From: CAWEHU01 sp963808965 | Lineage (GTDB): Bacteria; Pseudomonadota; Alphaproteobacteria; Acetobacterales; Acetobacteraceae | Direction of reading: 5' to 3' | Length of the DNA: 64,000 nucleotides | Assembly (NCBI GenBank): GCA_963808965.1 | Contig: CAWEHU010000005.1 | Location: 94,139 to 158,138 of the forward strand | Translations under genes and position numbers: made by a program | Part shown: positions 18,456 to 27,796 of the stretch, piece by piece | Numbering within the stretch: position 1 is the stretch's first letter | How the letters are laid out: every line of letters begins with the position of its first letter | The notes under the pieces: generated by a model | What the model was told of the DNA's origin: nothing | What the model saw: the letters and a program-made list of their open reading frames with translations, nothing else | Databases searched by the model: none

Positions 18456-20234
18456 TTAGCGTCCGACGGCGTGCTGTTCAGGCTTCTCCGTCGCAGGCGG
18501 AGACGGCAGGCCGGCCAAATCGGAGCGCGCCTCCACGAGGCCTTGCGCAACGGCGCGCTCCAGCCAGAGCCGTGCTTCGACCGGGTCGCGGGGACCGCCC
18601 AAGCCGCGGGCGAGATAGCGGCCCAGCATCATCTGCGCGTGGCCGTGGCCACCTTCAGCGGCGGCGCGGAACCAGCGTTTAGCGGTCGCGCGATCCTGCG
18701 GCACGTCGTGTCCGCCGCCGTGCAACGCTCCCATTGCGAACATCGCCCCGACATGGCCCTTGTTGGCCGCCTTCTCGTACCAGGAGAGTGCCGCCGCGTG
18801 GTCGCGCGGTCCGCCCTGTCCCGTCACCATCATGTGCCCGAGCACCGCCTGCGCGTCGATCATGCCTGCCTCGGCGGCGCGCGCCATCCAGGCCCGCCCC
18901 TCCTCTGGATCGGCCTCGACGCCGCGGCCCTCGATCAGCATCCGCCCATACCAATACTGTGCGTTGACGACCCCGTCGGCGGCCTTGCGCAACCACTGCG
19001 CGGCCAGTCTCTCGTCCCGCTCGAAACCGACTCCCTCCGCGAGCGAGACGCCGAAGGTGAAGGCGGCGAAAAGGTCACCGGACGCGGCGGCGTCCTCGAA
19101 CCAGCGCCGGGTCTTGACGAGGTCCTCGGGCGCACCCACGCCTTGCAAAACGAGATTGGCGAGATCCGCCTGCGCCTCGCGATTTCCGCCGTCCGCGGCG
19201 GCGCGGAACCAACGCGCCGCCTCTTCCGGGTCGCGGGCCACTCCCGCGCCGGTCAGATGCAAGAGGCCGAGTGCACGAGCGGCGCCGGCGTGCCCTGCCT
19301 CCCCCGACCGCCTGTACCACATCGCGGCTTCCGCATAGTTGGGCGGCAACTTCCCGCCCTTCGAATAGAGGTCGCCGACCACGGCCGCTGCCTCATGATC
19401 ACCGGCCAGCGCCGCCCGTCTCAACCATAACTCGCCTTCGGACGGATTCTGCGGCACGCCCACTCCTTCGGTGAGCGCCAATCCCCAGCGCGCCTGTCCG
19501 TTGCGATACCCCGTCTCGGCGGATTGACGGTACAACTGCGCGGCCGCGGCCGGATCGCGCTCGGTGCCCACCCCCCGCTCGGTGAGCACGCCGAGCAGAT
19601 AGAACGCCATGCCCAGCCCGGCATCGGCCGCGCGGCGAAGCAGAGCCACGACCTCGCGTTGTTCGGCCTCGGTCCCGGCTCGGCGTGCCAGCGAGAGAGC
19701 ATAGCCGAGGGCCCCTCGCGGCGAGCCGCCCGCAGCGGATCTCTCGTACCAGCGATGCGCCTCTTCCGGATCGCGCATCGTTTCGGGGCCGGAGGTCAAG
19801 ATGTAGGCGAGCACCGACTGCCCGTCGGCGGAACCTCCCTCGGCCGCCTTGCGCGCCCATGCCGCCGCGGTTGCGAAATCGGGCTCGTGCGGTTCCACGG
19901 CCGAGAACAGCGAACCGCCCGGACGCAATTCGGCCGCGGCGGCCGTTCCCGCGCCTTGTACGTAGAGGCCTGCGAGTTGGGCTTGCGCCTCGACGAAGCC
20001 CTGCTTGGCGGCGCGCTCCAGCCAGCGCGTCCCTTCGGCAGGGCTGGCGGGAACGCCGCTCCCTTCGAGATAGCAACGGCCAACATGGAATTGCGCTTCG
20101 GCGAGCCCGGCAGCCGCCGCCCGGGCGTAAGAGCGGAACGCCTGTGCCATGCGGCCCCTTTCCGCGAGGCGCGTGGCACGCCGCAGCGACGCACCGGGCG
20201 ACACAAGCGCCAGCATGGAGTCGAGCCAACGCAT
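18456..20234 (-). CDS. Sel1-repeat protein
   Basis: A 592-residue protein made almost entirely of about thirteen Sel1-like repeats (36-residue units of the form AxxxLGxxYxxGxGVxxDxxxAxxWxxxAAxxG, e.g. ERGVGTERDPAAAA, TEGVGVPQNPSEGE, IEGRGVEADPEEGR). The N-terminus (MRWLDSMLALVSPGASLRRA) shows no convincing signal peptide, so it is probably a cytoplasmic scaffold. It lies between the HlyD adaptor and the giant glycosyltransferase on the same strand. Sel1 proteins usually mediate protein-protein contacts; a bridge between glycosylation and export is an inference. Confidence 0.88.
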   Translation of the reverse strand: MRWLDSMLALVSPGASLRRATRLAERGRMAQAFRSYARAAAAGLAEAQFHVGRCYLEGSGVPASPAEGTRWLERAAKQGFVEAQAQLAGLYVQGAGTAAAAELRPGGSLFSAVEPHEPDFATAAAWARKAAEGGSADGQSVLAYILTSGPETMRDPEEAHRWYERSAAGGSPRGALGYALSLARRAGTEAEQREVVALLRRAADAGLGMAFYLLGVLTERGVGTERDPAAAAQLYRQSAETGYRNGQARWGLALTEGVGVPQNPSEGELWLRRAALAGDHEAAAVVGDLYSKGGKLPPNYAEAAMWYRRSGEAGHAGAARALGLLHLTGAGVARDPEEAARWFRAAADGGNREAQADLANLVLQGVGAPEDLVKTRRWFEDAAASGDLFAAFTFGVSLAEGVGFERDERLAAQWLRKAADGVVNAQYWYGRMLIEGRGVEADPEEGRAWMARAAEAGMIDAQAVLGHMMVTGQGGPRDHAAALSWYEKAANKGHVGAMFAMGALHGGGHDVPQDRATAKRWFRAAAEGGHGHAQMMLGRYLARGLGGPRDPVEARLWLERAVAQGLVEARSDLAGLPSPPATEKPEQHAVGR

Positions 20235-20281
20235 TTGTTCTCAGGCCACCAAGAGGTTCGCGTGCTTCCTAGGCGCCTCTA

Positions 20282-21652
20282 TCAAGGCTCGCGCATTCCC
20301 TCGGAAGCGACCGGCAGCACCCGACCCAAGAGATAGGCCAGCACGGTGCGCTTGCCCACCTTGATGTCGGCCGTGACCGGCATACCCGGCGCGATGTGAA
20401 AGCCCGGCGCCACATCGTGCAGATCGACGGAGTTGATCGCGATGCGCGCCCGGTAGAACGGCTCGGTGCTGCTCTGGGGGACGGGGACCGCGCCAATACC
20501 GGTGCGGCTGCGCGCCTCATCCGCGCCCGTGAAACTGTCCGCGCTGATGGTGCGCACCGTTCCCGTAGCCATGCCGTACTGGTGGTAGGGAAATGTGTCG
20601 AACTTGACCGCGACCGGATCGCCGAGATGCACGAAACCGTCGTCGCGGCCGGAGATGTTCGCCTCGACTTCCAGCGGAACGTCGGTCGGCACGAGGGTGA
20701 TGAATTGATCCCCCGACTGCAGCACCGATCCGACCGAAACCTTGGCTATCGTCAGCACCGTCGAGTCCCGCTCCGCCCGCAATTCGACCAGCTGTCGGCG
20801 AAGCTGCGCCTTGTTCAGGTTCTCCCGCGCATCGCTCAGTGTCCGGGTCTGCTCGGCGAGCTTCTGGGAAACTTCGGCACGCCAGTTCTGTTGATACGCG
20901 TCGCGTTCGGCGACCAAAGCCGCGATATCGCGCTTGGCGCTTTCCGCGGTTTCGGTTGCGTTCTCGAGTCCGCGCGTCATCTCGAGGCGGCTATCGGTCG
21001 CCGCGAGGGAGTTGAGGCGACTGCCGACCTGCAGGCGCTCCAATTCCTTCCGCATTACTTCGACGTTCCGCGCAACGTCCAGCCGCTGGCGATAAGCATT
21101 CGTGTCCGCCTGGTTGCGGGCGACCGTCGCCATCAGGCCGCTGATCTTCTGCTGGTAGTTCTCCAGCCGGAAACTGCGCTCCGACTCGCGCTGCGCGTAG
21201 ATCGCCGCCTGGAGTGAGAGCGCCGGATCGAGCCCCGTGTAGGTGAACGGCTTGCCCTCGGCCTCTGCCTGAAGGCGCGACACCTCGGCCTGGAGGCTGG
21301 CAACCTGCGCCTGCAACGCGCCCACGTCCGCCGCCGCGAAGGTGGGATCGAGCCGGGCGAGAAGATCGCCGGCCTTCACCATCTGCCCTTCCCGGACGTT
21401 GATGGAACGGACGATGGCCGTCTCGAGCGGTTGCACGACCGTGGTCGGAGCCTCGGACACGACCTTTCCCTGCGCGGTCACGACCTTGTCGATCGGGATC
21501 AGCCCCATCGGGAGCAGGCACACGAAGAACAGGCTCGTGATCAGCCAGACGGTGCCGCGCGCGACACGGGGTACCGGCGTCGTGAGAATCGCGGCCGAGG
21601 GCGACTGGAATTCGAGGATCGCGGGAAGCGTGGCGTCGTTCCGGTCCTCCAT
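20282..21652 (-). CDS. HlyD-family periplasmic adaptor of a type I secretion system
   Basis: A 456-residue membrane-fusion protein. One membrane segment lies near residues 33-53 (TVWLITSLFFVCLLPMGLIP). It is followed by the lipoyl half-motif VVSEAPTTVVQPLE, a long coiled coil (about residues 110-300, rich in Gln, Ala and Glu), a second lipoyl half and the C-terminal HlyD signature PGMPVTADIKVGKRTVLAYLL. The start ATG at 21652 lies four bases from the stop of the ABC exporter gene, so the two are co-translated. It should link the inner-membrane exporter to a TolC-like channel, which is not in the window. Confidence 0.93.
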   Translation of the reverse strand: MEDRNDATLPAILEFQSPSAAILTTPVPRVARGTVWLITSLFFVCLLPMGLIPIDKVVTAQGKVVSEAPTTVVQPLETAIVRSINVREGQMVKAGDLLARLDPTFAAADVGALQAQVASLQAEVSRLQAEAEGKPFTYTGLDPALSLQAAIYAQRESERSFRLENYQQKISGLMATVARNQADTNAYRQRLDVARNVEVMRKELERLQVGSRLNSLAATDSRLEMTRGLENATETAESAKRDIAALVAERDAYQQNWRAEVSQKLAEQTRTLSDARENLNKAQLRRQLVELRAERDSTVLTIAKVSVGSVLQSGDQFITLVPTDVPLEVEANISGRDDGFVHLGDPVAVKFDTFPYHQYGMATGTVRTISADSFTGADEARSRTGIGAVPVPQSSTEPFYRARIAINSVDLHDVAPGFHIAPGMPVTADIKVGKRTVLAYLLGRVLPVASEGMREP

Positions 21653-21656
21653 CGGC

Positions 21657-23983
21657 TCAATCCCCTTGGGCGAATGCTGGAGCAAGAGCTGCATGGCGTG
21701 GACCTTGAGTGTCGAGGTGGCGGTTCTGCTGCGCCCAGAGCTGGCGATAAAGGGAGCAGCGCTCGAGCAGAGTCCGGTGCGGTGCGATGTCGACCGCCTG
21801 GCCCTTTTCGAGAACGAGGATTCTGATCGCACTCCGTCAATGACGAGAGGCGATGCGAGACGATCACCATCGTCCGTCCGCGCGCGATGCGGAGCAGGTT
21901 GGCGTTGACCAGCGCTTCGCTCTCCGGGTCGAGCGCGCTCGTGGCTTCGTCCAAAAGCAGGATGCGCGGGTCGGTAATGAGGGCGCGGGCGATCGCGAGA
22001 CGCTGCCGCTGGCCGCCGGACAGATTGGGCGAGCCCTCCTCGATGAAGGTCTCGTACCCGTTCGGCATTCGCTCGATGAATTCTTCTGCGCCGGCGAGCC
22101 GCGCGGCGCGGACCGCGTCCTCGAGCGTCAGCCCCGGCCGGCCCGCGATGATGTTGTCGCGAATCGAGCCGCGAAACAGGAAATTGTCCTGTAGCACCAC
22201 GCCGAAGCTCTGGCGCAGATGCCGCAGATTGATCTCCCGCAAATCGGAGCCGTCGATCTTTACGAAGCCGCTATATTCGCGATTGATGCCTTGGAGCAGC
22301 CGCGTCAGGGTCGATTTGCCCGAGCCGCTGCGCCCCACGACACCGAGCATCGTGCCGGCGGGGATCGAGAACGAGAATCCGGTCCAGCGCAGGGACCTTG
22401 GTGCCCCCGTACGTGAAGGTCACGTCGTCGAAGCTGATGCCGCCGGCGAATCGCGGCCGCAGCCCCCCGGAAGCCACATCGGATTCGAGCGGACGGTTCA
22501 GGACGGAGGCCGCCTCGCTGATCGACGAGCCGACTTCCTCGTAGTCCTCGATCAGCTTGGCCAGCCCGACGAGAGGCTGCGCGACCCGCATGCTCAACAT
22601 CATGAAGGCGAACAGCGCGCCGACCGCGTAGCCGGTCTGGTCCTGCAAGGCGAGATACGCGCCCACCAACACGACACCGATCGACATGAAGCGTTCGATC
22701 GGCGTGACCAAGGTTTGCGGCCAGTTGCTCAGCTTGCCGAAAGCGAGCCGCCATCTGCCGGCCTCGGCCACCCTTGCGTCCCACAGGGATTTGCGCTGGG
22801 CCTCGATCGCGAGCGACTTCACGGTGCGAATGCCGAATATCGTCTCGCCGAGCGCCGACGCCTTTTCGGTCTCCGCCGCTACGACTTTCTGGAACACCGT
22901 CCTCAGCGGCCGCAGAAAGGCGAGGATGATGAGCATGATCAGGCCCGAACCCGCGAGCACGATCCAGGCGAGCGAGGGGTTCAAATAGAAGAGAAACGGC
23001 ACCAGGACCACGAGCGTCATGAGATCGAGGAACGTGGTCAGCAGCTTGCCGGTCAGGAAGTCGCGGACTTTGTACACCTGACCGATCTTGTGCATCGACT
23101 CGCCGGCCGGGTGCCGCTCGAAGTAGTCGAGCGGTAGACGCAGCAGGCGGTTGAAGATGTGCAGGTTGAGCCGGGCGTCCAGCCGAGTGCCGACCACGAC
23201 AACGATCAGCCGGCGCGCGTGGCCCAGCACGCCCTCATAAATCACCCCGATCAGCAGAATGGCGCCGAGCAAGGCCAATGTCGCGGTGCTGTGATGGGTG
23301 AGAACCTTGTCCACGACCGTCATCACCAGCAGCGGCGGGAAGATGGTCAGAAAACTCAGCGTCAGCGAAGCGAATGCGATATCGCGCAGCGAACGTCGCT
23401 CCCGCATGACGAGGGAGCCGAGCCAGCCAAGCGTGAACGGAGCGTCGGCTTCGGGGGCGCCACGCTCGGCCCGCAGCAGCACCGCTTCCCCGGACCATAC
23501 CTGGCTCAACCGCAGCTCATCGACCGCTATGGCCGGTTTGGAGGACGGCGCGGCCGGGTCCTTTATTAGAACGACATTCTGTTCGGCGTTTACGCCGGTC
23601 AGCAAGCCCGCGCCGCCGTCGGTGAATAGCAGGACAACCGGGCCGCTATCCTGCAAGCGCATCAGGTTACGCCACTTAAGACGTACGGCCCGAGCCCACA
23701 TGCCTGAGCCCTGCACCCATTTCGACAGTGCGGCCGCGCCCGGCGACCTCTCTCCAGGCTCCCCGCGGAACTCGGCTGGGTCCAGTTCGATCCCACAAAA
23801 CCGTGCGGCGACCGCGATCGCTTGCAAGCGAGGATCGACATCCGGCGCGATCGGGCCGAGTGTCACGGCCGCGATCGGAATCGCGCCAATACCCTCGTCG
23901 GAAACCGCCTCGGGTCCCGCATGGGTCACATCGCCAGTGCGTCCGGCAGCTGCACCGGATCGGTGTGCTTCAGGTCTATCCAC
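21657..23983 (-). pseudogene. Type I secretion ABC exporter (C39-like domain, ABC membrane domain, ATPase), frameshifted twice
   Basis: An HlyB/LapB-type exporter. The N-terminal C39-like domain (LQAIAVAARFCGIEL) lacks the catalytic Cys at its usual position, as in HlyB, so it probably holds rather than cuts substrate. Next come the transmembrane domain (LTIFPPLLVMTVVDKVL, LPLDYFERHPAGES) and the ATPase with Walker A GRSGSGKST, QDNFLFRGSIRDNI, the ABC signature NLSGGQRQR and Walker B ILLLDEATSALD. The frame changes near 22375 (before Walker A) and near 21824 (after VSHRLSSL); the tail then reads ILVLEKGQAVDI and stops at 21657. The GTG at 23983 is the most likely start. Confidence 0.85.
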
Positions 23984-24089
23984 GTATTGGTTCCCTTGCG
24001 AGGCGCTCGGTACGAGGCCTCCCGGTGGTGGTACGGAGCAAAAACAGGTTCTTAGGGGTCGGGCCCCGCGTTTCTGCGGCGCAGTATGC

Positions 24090-24124
24090 CTACGCGCGTA
24101 GCGCGAATCAACAACCAATGGTTG
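24090..24124. promoter_or_regulatory. Two short palindromes in the divergent ABC exporter / amidase intergenic region
   Basis: CTACGCGCGTAG (24090-24101) is a perfect 12-base palindrome. CAACCA-A-TGGTTG (24112-24124) is a second perfect inverted repeat. Both lie in the 240-base space between the GTG of the exporter operon and the ATG of the amidase. That is where an operator controlling either side would sit. No regulator was assigned. Confidence 0.35.
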
Positions 24125-24223
24125 CTCGCGTCCCGTGAAAGAGCGGCGCACTTTACCATTAGCCGGAAGCGCCGCAGGCTGCGACCCGCAGGCTGGGGTC
24201 CTGAGACGGATGGGGAAGGCCAA

Positions 24224-25417
24224 ATGGTGGCGCTTGACGACACGGTCGAGGCATTCGTTCCCGGGGGCCGTGCAGAACAGATGCCGCTGGCGGAGGGACG
24301 CCTCTCGGGCCTCACCTTCGCCGCGAAGGATCTCTACGATGTAGCGGGCGTCTTGACGACGTACGGCAATCCCGATTGGGCGCGTACCCATCCGCCCGCC
24401 ATCGCGACGGCCCCGGTCATTCTTTCACTGCTGCAAGCCGGGGCCTGGCTGATCGGCAAGACCAAGACAGTCGAGCTGGCCTACGGGTTGACCGGGGAGA
24501 ATGTCTGGCACGGCACCCCGCTAAACCCCCGTGCGCCGGAGCGTTTTCCAGGCGGTTCGAGCTGCGGCTCCGCGGCGGCGGTCGCTGCGGGACTGGTCGA
24601 TTTCGCTCTCGGATCGGATACCGGCGGCTCGGTCCGCATTCCGGCAAGTTATTGCGGCCTGTTCGGTATTCGCCCGAGTTTCGGGGCGATCAGCATGGCC
24701 GGGGCGTGCTCGCTCGCACCGAGCTTTGATACGTGCGGCTGGTTCGCCGCTACCGCAGGAGTCCTGGCTCGGGTTGGCGAGGCGCTCCTTCCCGGCGGCG
24801 GCGAAGCCGTCGACGGCCCCTTGCTGCGCGTCGAGGAAGCCTGGATCAACGCCGACCCGGAGGTCGCCCGGGTGCTCCATCCGGCGCTCGCCAAGATCGG
24901 CCAGCTCCTGGGACGTCCGCTTCCGCTGCACCTCGCGCCCGAGGGCTTGGACACGTTCTATGACCATTTTCGGAGTGCACAGGCCGAGGAGGTCTGGGCG
25001 ACGCTCGGCCAGTGGGTGTCCACCCATCGGCCCCGGTTCGGCCCAGGTGTTGCCCAGCGGTTCGCCGCGGCCGAGACTCTGGACCCTGCTCTCCCAGTCG
25101 CCGGACGGGCGTTCCGGCGGATGCTCCAGGCCCGTATCCGCCCTCTCCTCGCGGGCGGGGCCGTCCTGGTATACCCGACCAGCCCCTGCCCGGCCCCGCT
25201 GCTCACCGCAAGCCTCTCCGAGCAGGACGCGGTCAGGGAGGCCACCATCGGCGTGACCGCGATCGCGGGTTTCTGCGGGCTTCCGGAAGTGACGCTCCCG
25301 GCCGGAACGGTTGGAGGAGCACCGGTCGGCTTGTCGCTGACCGCGGCGCCCGGTCGCGACCACGCTCTGCTCGCGCTGGCGCAGGAAGTCGCCGGCACTC
25401 TCGGGCTGCCAGTCTGA
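24224..25417 (+). CDS. Amidase signature family hydrolase
   Basis: A 397-residue amidase with the Ser-cisSer-Lys triad: Lys35 in FAAKDLYDV, cis-Ser in GGSSCGSAAAVAAG (about residues 110-123) and nucleophile Ser136 in SDTGGSVRIP. ATG 24224 is preferred because homology starts close after it, although the frame is open further upstream. The substrate cannot be assigned; relatives include indole-acetamide and formamide-type hydrolases and GatA. At about 400 residues it is shorter than GatA, so a role in tRNA amidation is unlikely. Confidence 0.88.
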   Translation: MVALDDTVEAFVPGGRAEQMPLAEGRLSGLTFAAKDLYDVAGVLTTYGNPDWARTHPPAIATAPVILSLLQAGAWLIGKTKTVELAYGLTGENVWHGTPLNPRAPERFPGGSSCGSAAAVAAGLVDFALGSDTGGSVRIPASYCGLFGIRPSFGAISMAGACSLAPSFDTCGWFAATAGVLARVGEALLPGGGEAVDGPLLRVEEAWINADPEVARVLHPALAKIGQLLGRPLPLHLAPEGLDTFYDHFRSAQAEEVWATLGQWVSTHRPRFGPGVAQRFAAAETLDPALPVAGRAFRRMLQARIRPLLAGGAVLVYPTSPCPAPLLTASLSEQDAVREATIGVTAIAGFCGLPEVTLPAGTVGGAPVGLSLTAAPGRDHALLALAQEVAGTLGLPV

Positions 25418-25421
25418 TTCC

Positions 25422-25982
25422 ATGCCCGAGACCTCTGGCATGCTGATCCGGAATGCCGTCGATGCGGACGTAGCGGAGATTCAGTCGATTTACGCCCATC
25501 ACGTCCTGCACGGCACCGGCACATTCGAGGAAGCGCCTCCCTCGGTGGAAGAGATGATGGAGCGTTTCCATACGGGCCGGGCGCGCCGCTGGGCTTGGCT
25601 GGTCGCCGTGGACGCGACCGGCGTCCTTGGCTTCGCCTATTTCAGCCAGTTCCGGCAGCGCGCCGCATATCGTTTCACTGCCGAGAACAGCATTTACGTC
25701 CGCGACGATGTACGCGGTCAGGGGGTCGGCAAGGCGCTTGTCGCCCGGCTTCTCGCGGATGCCACGGCACGCGGGTTCCGCCAAATGATCGCGGTAATCG
25801 GCGATTCCGAGAATGTCGGCTCGATCGGCGTGCATGCGAGCCTCGGCTTCCACCGCATCGGAATCCTGCGCGCCGCCGGGTTTAAGTTCGGACGGTGGCT
25901 GGACGTGGTGTACATGCAGCGCGCACTCGGCGAAGGCGAGGCCAGCATCCCGCGCCAGTCGGACAGGGGCGGCACGGACTAG
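25422..25982 (+). CDS. GNAT N-acetyltransferase of the phosphinothricin acetyltransferase (Pat) type
   Basis: 186 residues. The N-terminal IRNAVDADVAEIQSIYAHHV with GTGTFEE, and the acetyl-CoA loop RGQGVGKAL (after YVRDDV), fit the Pat/YncA branch, as do IGDSENVGSIGVHASLGF and GFKFGRWLD. Such enzymes acetylate phosphinothricin, methionine sulfoximine or related amino acids. A second in-frame ATG at 25440 is an equally good start. It lies four bases after the amidase stop and is probably in one transcript with it. Confidence 0.88.
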   Translation: MPETSGMLIRNAVDADVAEIQSIYAHHVLHGTGTFEEAPPSVEEMMERFHTGRARRWAWLVAVDATGVLGFAYFSQFRQRAAYRFTAENSIYVRDDVRGQGVGKALVARLLADATARGFRQMIAVIGDSENVGSIGVHASLGFHRIGILRAAGFKFGRWLDVVYMQRALGEGEASIPRQSDRGGTD

Positions 25983-26053
25983 CAAACTCACGTTCGACTC
26001 GGGTCAACAACCGGCTGTTATAAGGGGCCTCGGACCCAGGGAGGCTCGGCTCC

Positions 26054-27763
26054 ATGCCTCACGACACGCCGCTGATCGCGACCCTCGTGGCCGGCATCGG
26101 ACTCGCCTTCGTGTTCGGCGCGCTCGCTCACCGGCTGCGCATTTCGCCGCTGGTCGGGTATCTGGTCGCGGGCATAGTCGTTGGCCCCCTTACGCCAGGC
26201 TTCGCGGCCGACCAGCACATGGCCAACGAGCTGGCAGAGATCGGCATCATCCTGCTGATGTTCGGCGTCGGTCTGCACTTTTCGCTCGAGGACCTGCTCG
26301 CGGTGCGCTCGATCGTGGTGCCCGGCGCCTTCGGGCGCATGGTGCTGGTCACGCTCCTCGGCATCGGGCTCGGAGAGTTGGTGAGTTGGCCGATCGGGGG
26401 AAGCTTCCTGTTCGGTCTCGCGCTGTCAGTCGCCAGTACCGTCGTGGCATTGCGCGCCTTGCAGGAACGCCACCTACTCGAGAGCGAGCGTGGGCGCATC
26501 GCGATCGCCTGGCTCGTGGTCGAGGATCTCGCAATGGTGCTGGCGCTCGTGCTCGCCCCGGCGATCGCTCGCATTTTGAACGAGAGCTTCGAGGAAGGCG
26601 CCAGCGCTGCGCCGGTCACGATGGGGCCAATGCTGGCGACCATCGGCATCACACTGTTGAAGGTCGCAGCCTTCGTCGCGCTGATGCTCGTGGTCGGACG
26701 CCGCGCCATTCCCTGGCTGCTCCACGCGATCGCACATACGGGCTCGCGGGAACTGTTCCGTCTTGCCGTGCTGGCCATCGCCCTTTCCGTCGCTTACGGA
26801 GCCGCGATGCTGTTCGGGATATCGTTCGCGCTGGGCGCGTTCTTCGCCGGAATGGTGCTGTCCGAATCGCAGCTGAGCCAGCGCGCGGCACAAGAGACGC
26901 TGCCTCTCCGGGACGCGTTCGCGGTGCTGTTCTTCGTTTCGGTCGGCATGCTATTCAATCCGCGGGTCCTGGTCGAACATCCCGGGCCGCTGGTCGCGAC
27001 AATTCTCATCATCACGCTAGGAAAGGCGGTGCTTGCGTTCGGGATCGTGCGCGGATTGCGCCATCCCGTCTCAACCGCCTTGACGATCTCCGCAAGTCTC
27101 GCGCAGATCGGCGAGTTCTCATTCATTCTGGCCGGACTTGGCGTCAGCGTCGGGCTGATGCCGCCCGAGGCCCGTGACCTGATACTTGCGGGAGCGATCT
27201 TCTCCATTCTCGCCAACCCGATCCTGTTCGCTGCGGCCGACCGCCTGAAACCCTGGCTGGAACGCCGCGAGACCGTCGCCCACCCAGAGATCCAGCCGGA
27301 GCCCGAACCAGAGCCGCTGCCGACGACGGCTCTCCGAGAGCATTCCGTGCTCGTCGGTTATGGGCGCGTAGGCAGTGTCGTGGGCGAGGCGTTGCGCCGC
27401 TCGCATCGGCCGCTGCTGGTGATAGAGGATCGCCACGACCTCGTGGATCGGCTGCACGCAGAGAATGTCGAGGCGATCGCGGGCAACGCGGCCGACCCCC
27501 GCCTTCTCGCGGCGGCGAATATCGGCGAAGCGCGCACGCTTTTCATCGCGATTCCTGAAGCCTTCGAGGCGGGTCAGATCGTGCAGCAGGCGCGCCACAC
27601 CAATCCCGCAATCGAGATCCTTGCCCGCGCGCATTCTGACGCGGAGGTCGAGCATTTGACCAAGCTCGGCGCGGACCTGGTCATTCTTGGCGAGCGCGAG
27701 ATCGCGCATAGCATGCTCGCCCACAGCCTCGGTCCGGCCGCCTTCGGGGCGGAGAACCGGTGA
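26054..27763 (+). CDS. CPA2-family K+/H+ antiporter of the YbaL/KefB type
   Basis: 569 residues. About twelve membrane helices occupy residues 1-400, with the CPA2 motifs GYLVAGIVVGP, LLMFGVGLHFS, SVASTVVALRAL, LVVEDLAMV and LGAFFAGMVLSES. A Pro/Glu linker follows (EPEPEPLP), then a TrkA-N nucleotide-binding domain (VLVGYGRVGSVVGEAL, about residues 435-560). No TrkA-C domain is apparent. It should exchange potassium for protons in the inner membrane, gated by nucleotide or redox state. GGGAGG lies eight bases before the ATG. Confidence 0.92.
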   Translation: MPHDTPLIATLVAGIGLAFVFGALAHRLRISPLVGYLVAGIVVGPLTPGFAADQHMANELAEIGIILLMFGVGLHFSLEDLLAVRSIVVPGAFGRMVLVTLLGIGLGELVSWPIGGSFLFGLALSVASTVVALRALQERHLLESERGRIAIAWLVVEDLAMVLALVLAPAIARILNESFEEGASAAPVTMGPMLATIGITLLKVAAFVALMLVVGRRAIPWLLHAIAHTGSRELFRLAVLAIALSVAYGAAMLFGISFALGAFFAGMVLSESQLSQRAAQETLPLRDAFAVLFFVSVGMLFNPRVLVEHPGPLVATILIITLGKAVLAFGIVRGLRHPVSTALTISASLAQIGEFSFILAGLGVSVGLMPPEARDLILAGAIFSILANPILFAAADRLKPWLERRETVAHPEIQPEPEPEPLPTTALREHSVLVGYGRVGSVVGEALRRSHRPLLVIEDRHDLVDRLHAENVEAIAGNAADPRLLAAANIGEARTLFIAIPEAFEAGQIVQQARHTNPAIEILARAHSDAEVEHLTKLGADLVILGEREIAHSMLAHSLGPAAFGAENR

Positions 27764-27796
27764 ACAGGTGGGAAGCGGTGTCGTCCGAGACTTCGA

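Noticed and set aside
17538..19430. 630-residue plus-strand frame opposite the large GT and Sel1 genes
   Set aside because: It is a shadow frame; repeats in it mirror the Sel1 repeats of the other strand.
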